Positions 17,684 through 26,124 of a stretch of 64,000 nt of DNA are shown here, one piece after another. The stretch's first letter is position 1, and every line of letters begins with the position of its first letter. The position numbers and the translations under genes were made by a program. The DNA is taken from the NCBI RefSeq assembly GCF_000719705.1, contig NZ_JOHO01000024.1, positions 1 through 64,000 on the forward strand, given 5' to 3'. The notes under the pieces are model-generated. The model saw only the letters and a program-made list of their open reading frames with translations, did not search any database and had not been told where the DNA came from. This stretch comes from Streptomyces sp. NRRL S-350. Its GTDB lineage: Bacteria > Actinomycetota > Actinomycetes > Streptomycetales > Streptomycetaceae.

Positions 17684-18679
17684 ATGGACGACCGGTTCCA
17701 CACCCAACTGGGCCGCACCGGCCTGAGGATCAGCCGTCTCGCCCTGGGCACCGTGAACTTCGGCGGCCGGGTCGACGAACCGGAGTCGCACCGGCTCATG
17801 GACCATGCGCTGGACCGCGGCATCAACCTCCTCGACACCGCGAACATGTACGGCTGGCGCGTCCACAAGGGGTACACCGAGGAGTCCATCGGACGATGGC
17901 TGGCCGCCGACCCGACGCGCCGCGACCGGGTCGTACTGGCCACCAAGGTCGGCAACGAGATGGGCCCCGGCCCCAACGACCAGGGCCTGTCCGCCCGGCA
18001 CGTCATCGCCGCCTGCGAGGCGTCACTGCGCAGGATGCGCACCGACTGGATCGACCTCTACCAGATGCACCGGGTGGACCGCACCGTCGGCTGGGACGAG
18101 GTGTGGCAGGCCATGGACCAGCTGGTCAGCCAGGGCAAGGTCCGCTACGTCGGCTCCTCCAACTTCGCGGGGTGGAACATCGCCGCGGCGCAGGAGGCGG
18201 CCCGCGCCCGCCACTTCCTGGGGCTCGCGTCCGAGCAGTGCGTCTACAACCTGGCGACCCGCTTCGCCGAACTGGAGGTCCTGCCGGCCGCCCGCGCCTA
18301 CGGCCTCGGTGTGCTCGTCTGGTCGCCGCTGCACGGCGGCCTGCTCGGCGGCGCGGTCCGCAAACTGGCCGAGGGCAGCGCCGTCAAGTCCGCGCAGGGC
18401 CGCGCGCTCGCGGAACTGGACGCCCGGCGCGACACCATCGTGGCGTACGAGCGGTTCTGCGACGAGATCGGCCGCGACCCCGCCCAGGTCGGGCTCGCGT
18501 GGGTGCTGGCCCGCCCGGGGGTGACCGCGCTGGTCATCGGGCCCCGCACGCCGGAACACGTCGACAGCGCCCTCGACGCGCTGGAAAAGCCCCTCTCCGA
18601 AACGGAGTCCGCCCGGCTCGACGCCCTGTTCCCGCCCACGGGCCGGGGCGGGGCCGGGCCCGACGCCTGGATTTCCTGA
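17684..18679 (+). CDS. Aldo/keto reductase, probable NDP-hexose C3-keto or 2,3-enoyl reductase
   Basis: A 331-residue AKR with GRTGLRISRLALGT, the catalytic Asp/Tyr region LLDTANMYG, the KVG lysine, HRVD, and the NADP-binding GSSNF and ARPGVTALVIGPR segments. Homologues in the TylCII/EryBII/OleW group act after the 2,3-dehydratase in making 2,6-dideoxyhexoses, which fits the gene at 10977. Start ATG at 17684 has AGAAGGGCGG upstream. Confidence 0.88.
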   Translation: MDDRFHTQLGRTGLRISRLALGTVNFGGRVDEPESHRLMDHALDRGINLLDTANMYGWRVHKGYTEESIGRWLAADPTRRDRVVLATKVGNEMGPGPNDQGLSARHVIAACEASLRRMRTDWIDLYQMHRVDRTVGWDEVWQAMDQLVSQGKVRYVGSSNFAGWNIAAAQEAARARHFLGLASEQCVYNLATRFAELEVLPAARAYGLGVLVWSPLHGGLLGGAVRKLAEGSAVKSAQGRALAELDARRDTIVAYERFCDEIGRDPAQVGLAWVLARPGVTALVIGPRTPEHVDSALDALEKPLSETESARLDALFPPTGRGGAGPDAWIS

Positions 18680-18737
18680 CCCACCCCATGTCGCGTCACG
18701 CCCGAGGAGTGACCGGGCGCCCAGAAAGGACAACCCC

Positions 18738-19511
18738 ATGACCCAGGCCGAGCACAAGGATCCGCGACTCCTGCCGCACGAGTCGGCGCAGGAGAAGGAG
18801 GTGCGGGAGCGGCTCACGAAGCTGCTGACGGAGACGCCCATGCCTCCGGTGTACCTGATCGACAACCTCCCGGTGTACCTGCGGCGCCACCAGCTGGCCG
18901 ATCTGCTGACGATGGACGCGCTGTACCGGATGCTCACCGACGTCCCCGGCGTGATCATGGAGTTCGGTGTCCTCCACGGCCGCCACCTCGCGACCCTCGC
19001 CGCGCTGCGCGGCATCCACGAGCCGTACAACTCCTTCCGCCGGATCATCGGTTTCGACACCTTCACCGGCTTCCCGGAGATCGCCGACATCGACCGGGTG
19101 AGCCCGAGCGCGGCCGTCGGCCGGTTCGCCGTCCCCGAGGAGGAGGTCGACCACCTGCGCGAGGTGCTGGCCGCGCACGAGGCCGGCGACCCGATCCCGC
19201 ACGTCCAGCGGAGCTTCGTCGTCCAGGGGGACGTCCGGGAGACGCTTCCGCGCTACCTGGAGGAGAACCCGGAGACCGTCATCGGGATGGCCTTCTTCGA
19301 CCTCGACCTCCACGAGCCGACCCGTGAGGTCCTGGAGGCCATCCGCCCCCACCTCACCAAGGGCAGCATCATCGCCTTCGACGAACTCGGGCACCCCCGG
19401 TGGCCCGGGGTGACCGCCGCGATCCGCGAGACGCTCGGGCTGGACACCATGACGCTGCGCCAGCTGCCGTTCCGCGAGCAGCCGGTGATCTACCTGAAGT
19501 GGGGCGAGTGA
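18738..19511 (+). CDS. TylF/MycF-family O-methyltransferase
   Basis: A 257-residue metal-dependent SAM methyltransferase of the macrocin O-methyltransferase family. Motifs: MEFGVLHGRHLATLAA (SAM), GFDTFTGFP, metal-ligand FFDLDLHEPT and FDELGHPRWPGV. Family members methylate hydroxyls of deoxysugars such as javose or mycinose precursors. Preceded by AGAAAGGA and third in the sugar operon, it probably O-methylates the cluster's deoxysugar, before or after transfer. Confidence 0.87.
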   Translation: MTQAEHKDPRLLPHESAQEKEVRERLTKLLTETPMPPVYLIDNLPVYLRRHQLADLLTMDALYRMLTDVPGVIMEFGVLHGRHLATLAALRGIHEPYNSFRRIIGFDTFTGFPEIADIDRVSPSAAVGRFAVPEEEVDHLREVLAAHEAGDPIPHVQRSFVVQGDVRETLPRYLEENPETVIGMAFFDLDLHEPTREVLEAIRPHLTKGSIIAFDELGHPRWPGVTAAIRETLGLDTMTLRQLPFREQPVIYLKWGE

Positions 19512-19520
19512 GGCCGCCGG

Positions 19521-19892
19521 TCAGGGGGTGAGGGGCGAGGGGGAGGTCTGGGGGCGCAGCCGGCGGGGCAGCGACGCCACCACCAGGTCGTAGGACTGTT
19601 CGAGCAGTTCGCGGACCTCCTCCGCGCCCAGCCCGCCGTCGAGCAGCACGGTGACCCAGTGCCGCTTGTTGAGGTGGTAGCCGGGCAGCACGGTCCGCGG
19701 GTGCTGGGCCCGCATCGCGACGACCTCGTCCGGCGGGAGCTTCACGCTGACGCGCGGCGGCACCGAGCCCTCGCTGAGCAGTGCGAAGATCTTGCCGCCG
19801 ACGCGGTAGACGGCCGGTTGGTCACCGAAGGGGAAGTCCTCGGCCGTGCCGGGCAGGCCGAGGCAGTGCTCGGTGACGTCGTCGGGATTCAC
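19521..19892 (-). CDS. MmcQ/YjbR family protein
   Basis: A 123-residue small protein with family hallmarks: HCLGLPGTAEDFPFGD, VYRVGGKIFALL, VSVKLPPDEV, PGYHLNKRHWVTV. The family name comes from mmcQ in the mitomycin cluster; YjbR proteins have a DNA-binding-like fold. It is the last gene of the long leftward operon, just downstream of the shikimate dehydrogenase-like gene. A role in protection from a DNA-reactive product is possible, but these genes are also common outside clusters. Confidence 0.85.
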   Translation of the reverse strand: MNPDDVTEHCLGLPGTAEDFPFGDQPAVYRVGGKIFALLSEGSVPPRVSVKLPPDEVVAMRAQHPRTVLPGYHLNKRHWVTVLLDGGLGAEEVRELLEQSYDLVVASLPRRLRPQTSPSPLTP

Positions 19893-19970
19893 GGTGCGAC
19901 CTTTCCCTGCCCCTGGGGGCCTTTCGGAGCGGACCTGTCGGACCGACGTCGGTCCGACGTCGGACGGACT

Positions 19971-20825
19971 TCACACGGACGCGGCGAAATCGGCCGTCAT
20001 GCGCCGCGCGTCGGGGCGGATCCCGGTGAACAGGCGGAACCCCTCGACGGCCTGGTGGACCAGCATGCCGCCGCCGGGCAGCGTGCGGCAACCCGCGGCC
20101 CGGGCGCGGGCGAGCAGCTCGGTCTCGGCGGGGCGGTACACCAGGTCGGCGACCCACGTGCCCGGCCGCAGGCGGTCGGTCGGCACCGGGCAGCCCGGCG
20201 AGCCGGGCATCCCGACCGGGGTGGCGTTCACCAGGCCGGTCGCCCCCGCCACGGCCGTCGCGAGCGCCGTCAGCGGCGCGGTGGCGACGGCGGCGTCGCC
20301 GAACAACGCCCGCAGCCGGGTGGCCAGGAGCCCGGCGGCCGCCGGGTCGGTGTCGAGGACGGTCAGCCGTCGCGCTCCGGAGGCGAGCAGGGCGTGGGCC
20401 ACGGCCGCGCCCGCGCCGCCGGCGCCGAGCACGGTGACCCGGTCGAGGTCCGCGTCCGGCAGGCCGTGCCGCAGGCTCGCCATGAAGCCGGTGCCGTCGG
20501 TGTTGTGACCGGTCGCGCCGTGCTCGTCGAACACGATCGTGTTGACCGCGCCGATCGCCTCGGCCTCGGGTGACAGCCGGTCCAGCACCGGCAGCACGTC
20601 GCGCTTGCACGGGTGTGTGACGCCCACCCCCCGCAGCCCGGCCGCCCGGGCCCGGGCCACCAGCTCCGGCCCGGTGGCGGGGCCCGACTCGTCCAGGTCG
20701 AGGAGCCGGTAGTGGCAGCGCAGGCCGTGCCGGGCCGCTTCCCGCGTGTGCAGCACCGGACTCAGCGACCCCTGGATGCCCGCCCCGATGAGCCCGATGG
20801 TGTATTCCGCGCCGACCGCGTCCAT
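19971..20825 (-). CDS. Shikimate/quinate dehydrogenase family (RifI-like candidate)
   Basis: A 284-residue two-domain enzyme. N-terminal substrate domain: SLSPVLHT with the SxS site, GVTHPCKRD carrying the catalytic Lys, and AVNTIVF. C-terminal NADP domain: GAGGAGAAV and NATPVGMPG; near the end GGGMLVHQA. In AHBA clusters RifI is an aminoquinate dehydrogenase that salvages side product. Start ATG 20825 lies five bases from the stop of the upstream methyltransferase. A primary-metabolic AroE copy is the alternative, but the operon context argues against it. Confidence 0.88.
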   Translation of the reverse strand: MDAVGAEYTIGLIGAGIQGSLSPVLHTREAARHGLRCHYRLLDLDESGPATGPELVARARAAGLRGVGVTHPCKRDVLPVLDRLSPEAEAIGAVNTIVFDEHGATGHNTDGTGFMASLRHGLPDADLDRVTVLGAGGAGAAVAHALLASGARRLTVLDTDPAAAGLLATRLRALFGDAAVATAPLTALATAVAGATGLVNATPVGMPGSPGCPVPTDRLRPGTWVADLVYRPAETELLARARAAGCRTLPGGGMLVHQAVEGFRLFTGIRPDARRMTADFAASV

Positions 20826-20830
20826 GCCGG

Positions 20831-21655
20831 CTACTCCGGCCGGACGCCGACGGCGATGAGGCTGCTGGCGTCCAGGTGGGAGTGCCCGGCGGCCGCCAGG
20901 TCGGCGTGGAGGCGGTCCCGGACGCGGCCGAGCTGCTGCTCGTCCATGCCGAGCACGAAGCGGCGGGGTGCCGCGCCGAGCACGAACATCCAGGCGTCGT
21001 CGCCGAGCATGGGGACGCGGTAGTCGACCCGGTGCACCTCGACGTCCACCAGGCCGAAGGAGCGCAGCCAGGCGGCGAGGCCGTCGGCCGAGTTCACCCG
21101 GGTGCGCGGGTCCGGGGTGGCCGGCAGCGGGGGCAGCGGGCGCACCGCGGAGGCGGCCTCGCGGGCGCGGCGGACCATGCTGTCCATGCCGCCGCCGACC
21201 CACGTGCTGACGGCTATTCGCCCGCCGGGGCGCAGCAGGTCCACCAGGTGCCTGGTCCCGGCGTCCATGTCGGGGAAGAAGAACACGCCGTAGCAGCACT
21301 GGACGAGGTCGTACGGGGTGTCCGCGTGCCAGGTGGTGGCGTCGCCGCGGTGGAACCGCAGGTGCGCGAGCCCCTGGCGGTCCGCCTCCGCCCGGCCCTG
21401 CTCCAGCAGGGCGTCGGCCATGTCGACGGCGTCGACCCGGCCGGTGGGGCCGACGGCGCGGGCGGCGGGCACGGCCGACGCGCCCGATCCGCAGCAGGCG
21501 TCCAGGACGCGCTCGCCCTCGCGGGGCTGGGAGACGCTCGCGGCGAGCGCCCCCAGCGGCCCCCACAGCCGCGAGTACCAGGACTCGAACTCCCGGTGCG
21601 TCTGGCTGAACAGCGCGCCCACCGGGACGGTTGGCGCGGCCGATGTCACGGTCAT
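20831..21655 (-). CDS. Class I SAM-dependent methyltransferase (UbiE/COQ5-like)
   Basis: A 274-residue methyltransferase with motif I VLDACCGSGASAVPAA, an acidic VDAVDMAD strand, CCYGVFFFPD and the LLRPGGRIAVSTW motif. ATG at 21655 overlaps the TGA of the upstream HHH gene. The acceptor is not evident; C-, N- or O-methylation of the aryl core or a sugar are all possible. Confidence 0.85.
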   Translation of the reverse strand: MTVTSAAPTVPVGALFSQTHREFESWYSRLWGPLGALAASVSQPREGERVLDACCGSGASAVPAARAVGPTGRVDAVDMADALLEQGRAEADRQGLAHLRFHRGDATTWHADTPYDLVQCCYGVFFFPDMDAGTRHLVDLLRPGGRIAVSTWVGGGMDSMVRRAREAASAVRPLPPLPATPDPRTRVNSADGLAAWLRSFGLVDVEVHRVDYRVPMLGDDAWMFVLGAAPRRFVLGMDEQQLGRVRDRLHADLAAAGHSHLDASSLIAVGVRPE

Positions 21656-21909
21656 GGTTTCTTCGAGTCCTTCCAGTTCCACCAGAGCAACCTCTCCGGT
21701 TCCCGGCCGCCCTCGGCGTAGTAGACGGCGCACCGGAAGACGTAGAGCATGCAACGGTCCACGTAGGAGCCCTGTTCGAGCATCAGGCGGTCGTACAGCT
21801 CCTCGGGGTCCTGTCCGACGAGTTCCTCGACGCTGTGGATGCCCATGCGGTGCAGGTCGCCCTCGACGGCCTTGCCGACGCCCGGGATCTTCCTGAGGTC
21901 GCTTTCCAC
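21652..21909 (-). CDS. Helix-hairpin-helix protein, Cdd1 (pathogenicity locus) family
   Basis: An 85-residue protein beginning with an HhH motif (LRKIPGVGKAVEGDLHRMG) and continuing SVEELVGQDPEELYDRL, QGSYVDRCMLYVFRC, WWNWKD. This whole pattern is the Cdd1/pathogenicity-locus family. HhH motifs bind DNA non-specifically. Inside a cluster for a possible DNA-reactive compound it is a candidate protection protein, but function is unproven. Confidence 0.88.
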   Translation of the reverse strand: MESDLRKIPGVGKAVEGDLHRMGIHSVEELVGQDPEELYDRLMLEQGSYVDRCMLYVFRCAVYYAEGGREPERLLWWNWKDSKKP

Positions 21910-21919
21910 GGGTCCGCCC

Positions 21920-23422
21920 TCACTCGCCCAGCGCGCGGTCGCGCAGCCCGAGCGACAGGACGAGGGCGACCAGCAGGACGGGCACGGCGATGAAGAAGAC
22001 GCTGCCGAGGGAGTCCGCGTACGCCCCGGTGAACCCGTGCCGCACGTCGTCGGGCAGCTTGTCGAGCGCGGCGGCGGTCAGGTTCGTCATGGTCTGCGCG
22101 CTGCCGCCGGGCAGGTGCTTGGGCAGTTCGGTGGCCAGCCGGGAGGAGAACACCGCGCCGAACGCCGAGACCCCGAAGGAGGCTCCGACCAGCCGCGCGT
22201 AGGTGACCGTCGCGGTCGCGGTGCCGATCTGGGCGGGCGGCACGCACCCCTGCACGGCCACCACGAACACCTGCATCGACAGGCCGGAGCCGATGCCGAG
22301 CAGCACCGAGTAGGCCACCACCAGGAGCCAGGGCGTGTCGGCGTCCATGGTGGACAGCAGGTACGACGCGAGCGCCGCCACGGCCATGCTGGCCACCGGG
22401 AACCAGCGGTACTTCTTGGTCCTGGCGATCCGCCGGCCGACCAGCGTGGAGGTGGCGACCAGGCCGAACATCATCGGGATCAGCACCAGGCCGGAGGTGA
22501 GGGCCGACGCGCCGGAGGCGGCCTGGAGGAAGAGCGGCAGGAAGTTGACGGTGGCGAGGATCGCGAACCCGGCCAGCATGGTGATCGCGTTCGACAGCAC
22601 GACGGTGGACTTGCCGAACAGCGACAGCGGGATCATCGGTTCGGCGGCGCGCCGCTCCACCGCGATCCAGACCGGAACGATCACGACGATCGCGACGATC
22701 AGCCCGATGCCGCGGGCGGACAGCACCGCGTCGAGGCTGCCGGCACGCCCGGCCAGCAGGGCCACGCACACCGACAGGGCGGCCAGCAGCGCCGCACCCG
22801 GGTAGTCGATCTTCGGCCGCCCGCGGGTGGCCGAGCCCGGCAGCAGGAACGCCACCGCGACGAGGGTGAGCAGGCCGAGCGGCAGGTTGACGTAGAACGC
22901 CCAGCGCCAGCCGACCGCGTCGGTGACGACGCCGCCGAGCAGCGGCCCCGCGACGCTGGCGACCGCGAACACGCTGGTGGAGTAGCCGGCGTACTTGGCG
23001 CGCTCGGCGGGCTCGAACAGCTGGCCGATGAGCGAGAAGGAGGCGACCACCAGCGCGCCGCCGCCGATCCCCTGGACGACCCGGAAGGCGATCATCTGGG
23101 TCATGTTCCCGGAGAGTCCGCAGAGCATCGACCCGGTGACGAACACCACGACACCACTGAGGTACACCACGCGGTGGCCGAACAGGTCGCCGAGCTTGCC
23201 GCCGACGATGGTGGTGATGCTGAGCGTGAGCCCGTACCCGGTGAACACCCAGGCGAAGTGTTCGAGTCCGCCGAGGTCGTGCACGACGCTCGGCAGGGCC
23301 GCCCCGATGATGGACTGGTCCAGAGTCGACAGCAGCATCCCGAGGAGGATGCCGCCGAACACCAGCAGTCGTCGGCGCAGGGTCGGGGCCGCCGCCGGGG
23401 CGGCTACGGTTTCAGCGGTCAC
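21920..23422 (-). CDS. DHA2-family MFS drug exporter (14 TM)
   Basis: A 500-residue integral membrane protein. Motif A (GKLGDLFGHRVVYL), the antiporter motif C region (SVAGPLLGGVVTDAVGWRWAF) and early LDQSIIGAALP are typical of EmrB/QacA-type proton antiporters. The GTG start lies 21 bp downstream of the MtrA-like gene. Likely exports the cluster product and gives self-resistance, as Mct does for mitomycin. Confidence 0.92.
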   Translation of the reverse strand: MTAETVAAPAAAPTLRRRLLVFGGILLGMLLSTLDQSIIGAALPSVVHDLGGLEHFAWVFTGYGLTLSITTIVGGKLGDLFGHRVVYLSGVVVFVTGSMLCGLSGNMTQMIAFRVVQGIGGGALVVASFSLIGQLFEPAERAKYAGYSTSVFAVASVAGPLLGGVVTDAVGWRWAFYVNLPLGLLTLVAVAFLLPGSATRGRPKIDYPGAALLAALSVCVALLAGRAGSLDAVLSARGIGLIVAIVVIVPVWIAVERRAAEPMIPLSLFGKSTVVLSNAITMLAGFAILATVNFLPLFLQAASGASALTSGLVLIPMMFGLVATSTLVGRRIARTKKYRWFPVASMAVAALASYLLSTMDADTPWLLVVAYSVLLGIGSGLSMQVFVVAVQGCVPPAQIGTATATVTYARLVGASFGVSAFGAVFSSRLATELPKHLPGGSAQTMTNLTAAALDKLPDDVRHGFTGAYADSLGSVFFIAVPVLLVALVLSLGLRDRALGE

Positions 23423-23443
23423 AGGGCTACTCCATTGCGAGAT

Positions 23444-24298
23444 TCAGCGGTCACACCGCTCATCCATCGGGGGGACATCGGCAGGAAGCGCGTCGGCGGC
23501 CCGCGCGGCGAGGGGCCGGTCCTGGACGTATGCGAGGCCCAGCCGCAGCGCGGTCTCGGCCTTGGCCAGTTCGCCGCCCAGGTAACCCGCGTGCGCCGGG
23601 TCGGTGGTGAGACCGTGGTCGACGGCGGCGAGGGTGAGCGCGGTGGCGCTGTGGTGGCGCAGCTCGTGACCGCTCGTCAGGTCGTCGCGGTAGTGCCTCA
23701 GCACGATCCGCCCGGCGGGGCGGTCGAGGGAGACCACGAAGCAGCCGGCTCCGGCCGCGGCGACCCGCCGGATCCGCCCGACGGCTGCCAGCTGCACCAA
23801 CGGCGGTTCACTGGCCGCCAGTTCCTCCCGCAGGCGGCCCTCGGTGCCGTCCGCCCCGCCCGTGCCGAGCCCGCCGTCCGCGGCGTCGGGGTGGCGCGGC
23901 AGCGCGTCGATGGCGGCCAGCAGGGCGGCCGGGTCGTCCTGCCCGCGCAGGTCGTGGACGGCGACCCGGCGGCGGAAGGCGGCGACGACGGACGGCCGCA
24001 GGTTGGCCAGGCGCGCCCGGTAGCCGTCCGCGCCGATGATCGTGCCGTCCGGGGCGGTGCCGTGCGCGGCCAGCGCGAGCAGGCTCTGGCCGGGGTGGAA
24101 GGGCCGGGAGTCGTGCCCGCACACCACCAGGTGCCGGACCTCCGGGCGCGCGAGGGCGCCCCGGACGATCTCCTCGATCCCGAGGTTGGCGGTCGCCAGC
24201 GGGGCCGCGACCGCCACCCGGGGGTGGGCGGCCAGACGTGCGGGCAGCGCGTGCGTGCGCAGCGTGCAGACCGCGACGTCCGTGCTCCCGGGGGTCAC
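23444..24298 (-). CDS. MtrA/DUF4346-like protein (corrinoid methyltransferase-subunit-like)
   Basis: A 284-residue protein. The first about 150 residues match the conserved core of tetrahydromethanopterin S-methyltransferase subunit A-like/DUF4346 proteins: VAVCTLRTHAL, APLATANLGIEEIVRGALA, LVVCGHDSRPFHPGQSLLALAAHG, IIGADGYRARL. In archaeal MtrA this fold holds a corrinoid through a histidine. The C-terminal half is less conserved. Its GTG overlaps the stop of the B12-type radical SAM gene, so the two are translated together. Corrinoid binding or carrier function is inference. Confidence 0.72.
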   Translation of the reverse strand: MTPGSTDVAVCTLRTHALPARLAAHPRVAVAAPLATANLGIEEIVRGALARPEVRHLVVCGHDSRPFHPGQSLLALAAHGTAPDGTIIGADGYRARLANLRPSVVAAFRRRVAVHDLRGQDDPAALLAAIDALPRHPDAADGGLGTGGADGTEGRLREELAASEPPLVQLAAVGRIRRVAAAGAGCFVVSLDRPAGRIVLRHYRDDLTSGHELRHHSATALTLAAVDHGLTTDPAHAGYLGGELAKAETALRLGLAYVQDRPLAARAADALPADVPPMDERCDR

Positions 24299-26124
24299 CA
24301 CGTGGGGGCACCCCCGTTGTAGGAGCGCGGCGCGCCACCGGGGGTGACCGCCGGGAGGGTCGAGCTGATGGCGCTGACGTCCGCGCCGATCCGGTGCAGC
24401 CGCATCCCGACGCGCAGCTGCTCCTCGCGGATGCGGTCGATGCAGGAACCGAAGCGGTCCTCGATCTGCTCCAGCTGCCGGCGGCGCTTGGCCGTGTCGA
24501 GGCGGTCGTTGAGGACGTCGTCGAGGTTCTCCATGAAGAACTCGTGGTTCTGCCGGCCCATGTCCTGGCGGATCTCGTGCAGGAAGGCCTTGAACTGCTC
24601 CAGCAGCTCCACCGCCCCCGGGAGGGCGTGGAAGCGCCGGTAGAGCCGGGACACGAAGGTCTGCACGACGACGTTGAACGTCTCGAACTCGAAGACCACC
24701 GACTGGTCGGTGATGACGCCGCGCTCGTGGTAGTCCTCGTTGTTGTACAGCGAGGCGAAGTGGACGGCGAGCCGCTCGACCCGCTCGTCCTGGTAGCGGT
24801 AGTCGTAGGGGTCGAGCGTGTCGTGGTAGCGGTCGCCGAGCAGGCCGTCGTCCTCCAGCTTGCGGGCGATGGAGGTGCCCGGGTACACCTCCAGCCGCTC
24901 GGTGAGACGGCGCAGGTTGTGCCCGGCGTGCTCGCGCAGGAAGTCGGCGTTCTGGGTGAGCGTCTCGACCGTGGCGTAGGGGTGGAGCGGGATGAACCCC
25001 ATGGCCAGGTAGATGCCGTGCTCGCGCAGCATCCGGATGATGCAGATGTTGTCCTCGACGGTGGCGCGCTTCTCCCACAGCAGCAGTTCCGAGGCGACGC
25101 CGGACTCGATGCCGACGTTGACCTTCTCCAGGCCGCTGCGGACGAGCAGGTCGAGGAGGTCGTGGTCCTCGGGGGTGTCGGACCAGTTCTCCGCCCGCAT
25201 GCAGACGTTGTAGTAGATGTCGAGACCACGGTCGAGGATGCCCTCGGCGATGGCCCGGACCCGCTTCTTCCCGACCCGGCCGCCGTCCGGGTCCTCGAAG
25301 GTGGAGTCGATGAAGTCGAACGTGCGGAACCGGTGGTTGCGCACGAGCTGCTCCACCTCGTCGAGCACGTAGCCGGGGCCGACCCCGCGCCACGCCTTGC
25401 CCGCCTGGACCCGGTTGCCGAGGTTGGGGGCCGAACAGAAGGTGCAGCGGGCGACGCAGCCGCGGCTGGTGCTGACCCGGACGTACTCGAGCTTGTTGCC
25501 GTGGGCGACGAGCTGGTCGCGGGCCGGGTACGGCAGCGCCTCCAGGTTGTGGATGAGCGGCCGGGCCGGGTTCTGCCGGCGCTTGCCGTCCGCGTCCCGG
25601 TAGGCGATGCCGGGGCATCCGGTGACGTCCTCGCCGAGCGCGAGCCGCTGCACGAGGTCGAGGATGATGGGCTCGCCCTCGCCGACGGCGACGATGTCGG
25701 CGTACGGGTTGGCGCGCAGCACCTCGGTGCCGGTGAACGTCCCGGCGGGGCCGCCGCAGGCGATGACCACGTCGGGCATCCGCTCGCGCAGGGCCTCGCA
25801 GAACTCCACGCAGCTCGGCACGTTCAGGCTCATCAGGGTGAAGCAGACGAGCCCGGGGTCGTAGTCGACGATCGCGTCCACGACCTCCTGGTGGCGGCCG
25901 TGCTCGGCCTCCCGGATCTCGCAGGAGAACCCCGCCGCACGCAGCGTGGCGGCCATGTAGGCGACGCCCAGGTGCTCGGGGGACATCACCAGGTCGCCGT
26001 CCAGCAGGATCACGAAGCTCACCCGGAACGCGGCCGGGTCGGTGATCCTCGGATCGAGCGCGATCTCGAAGTGCCCGGGCTTCTCCCGGGGTTCCAGTTC
26101 GAGCTTCAGCCCGGGGGTCAGCAT
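24295..26124 (-). CDS. B12-binding-type radical SAM enzyme
   Basis: A 609-residue enzyme. The N-terminal about 190 residues resemble the cobalamin-binding domain (PEHLGVAYMAATLRAAGFSCEI, GGPAGTF, GEGEPIILDLV) but lack a clear DxHxxG. The radical SAM core has RGCVARCTFC with Cys 223, 227 and 230, followed by the ELP-type FDFIDSTFEDP and IESGV. A long helical C-terminal extension follows. Members methylate unactivated carbons or do rearrangements. It overlaps the upstream phosphodiesterase-like gene by seven bases and the MtrA-like gene by four. Confidence 0.87.
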   Translation of the reverse strand: MLTPGLKLELEPREKPGHFEIALDPRITDPAAFRVSFVILLDGDLVMSPEHLGVAYMAATLRAAGFSCEIREAEHGRHQEVVDAIVDYDPGLVCFTLMSLNVPSCVEFCEALRERMPDVVIACGGPAGTFTGTEVLRANPYADIVAVGEGEPIILDLVQRLALGEDVTGCPGIAYRDADGKRRQNPARPLIHNLEALPYPARDQLVAHGNKLEYVRVSTSRGCVARCTFCSAPNLGNRVQAGKAWRGVGPGYVLDEVEQLVRNHRFRTFDFIDSTFEDPDGGRVGKKRVRAIAEGILDRGLDIYYNVCMRAENWSDTPEDHDLLDLLVRSGLEKVNVGIESGVASELLLWEKRATVEDNICIIRMLREHGIYLAMGFIPLHPYATVETLTQNADFLREHAGHNLRRLTERLEVYPGTSIARKLEDDGLLGDRYHDTLDPYDYRYQDERVERLAVHFASLYNNEDYHERGVITDQSVVFEFETFNVVVQTFVSRLYRRFHALPGAVELLEQFKAFLHEIRQDMGRQNHEFFMENLDDVLNDRLDTAKRRRQLEQIEDRFGSCIDRIREEQLRVGMRLHRIGADVSAISSTLPAVTPGGAPRSYNGGAPTW

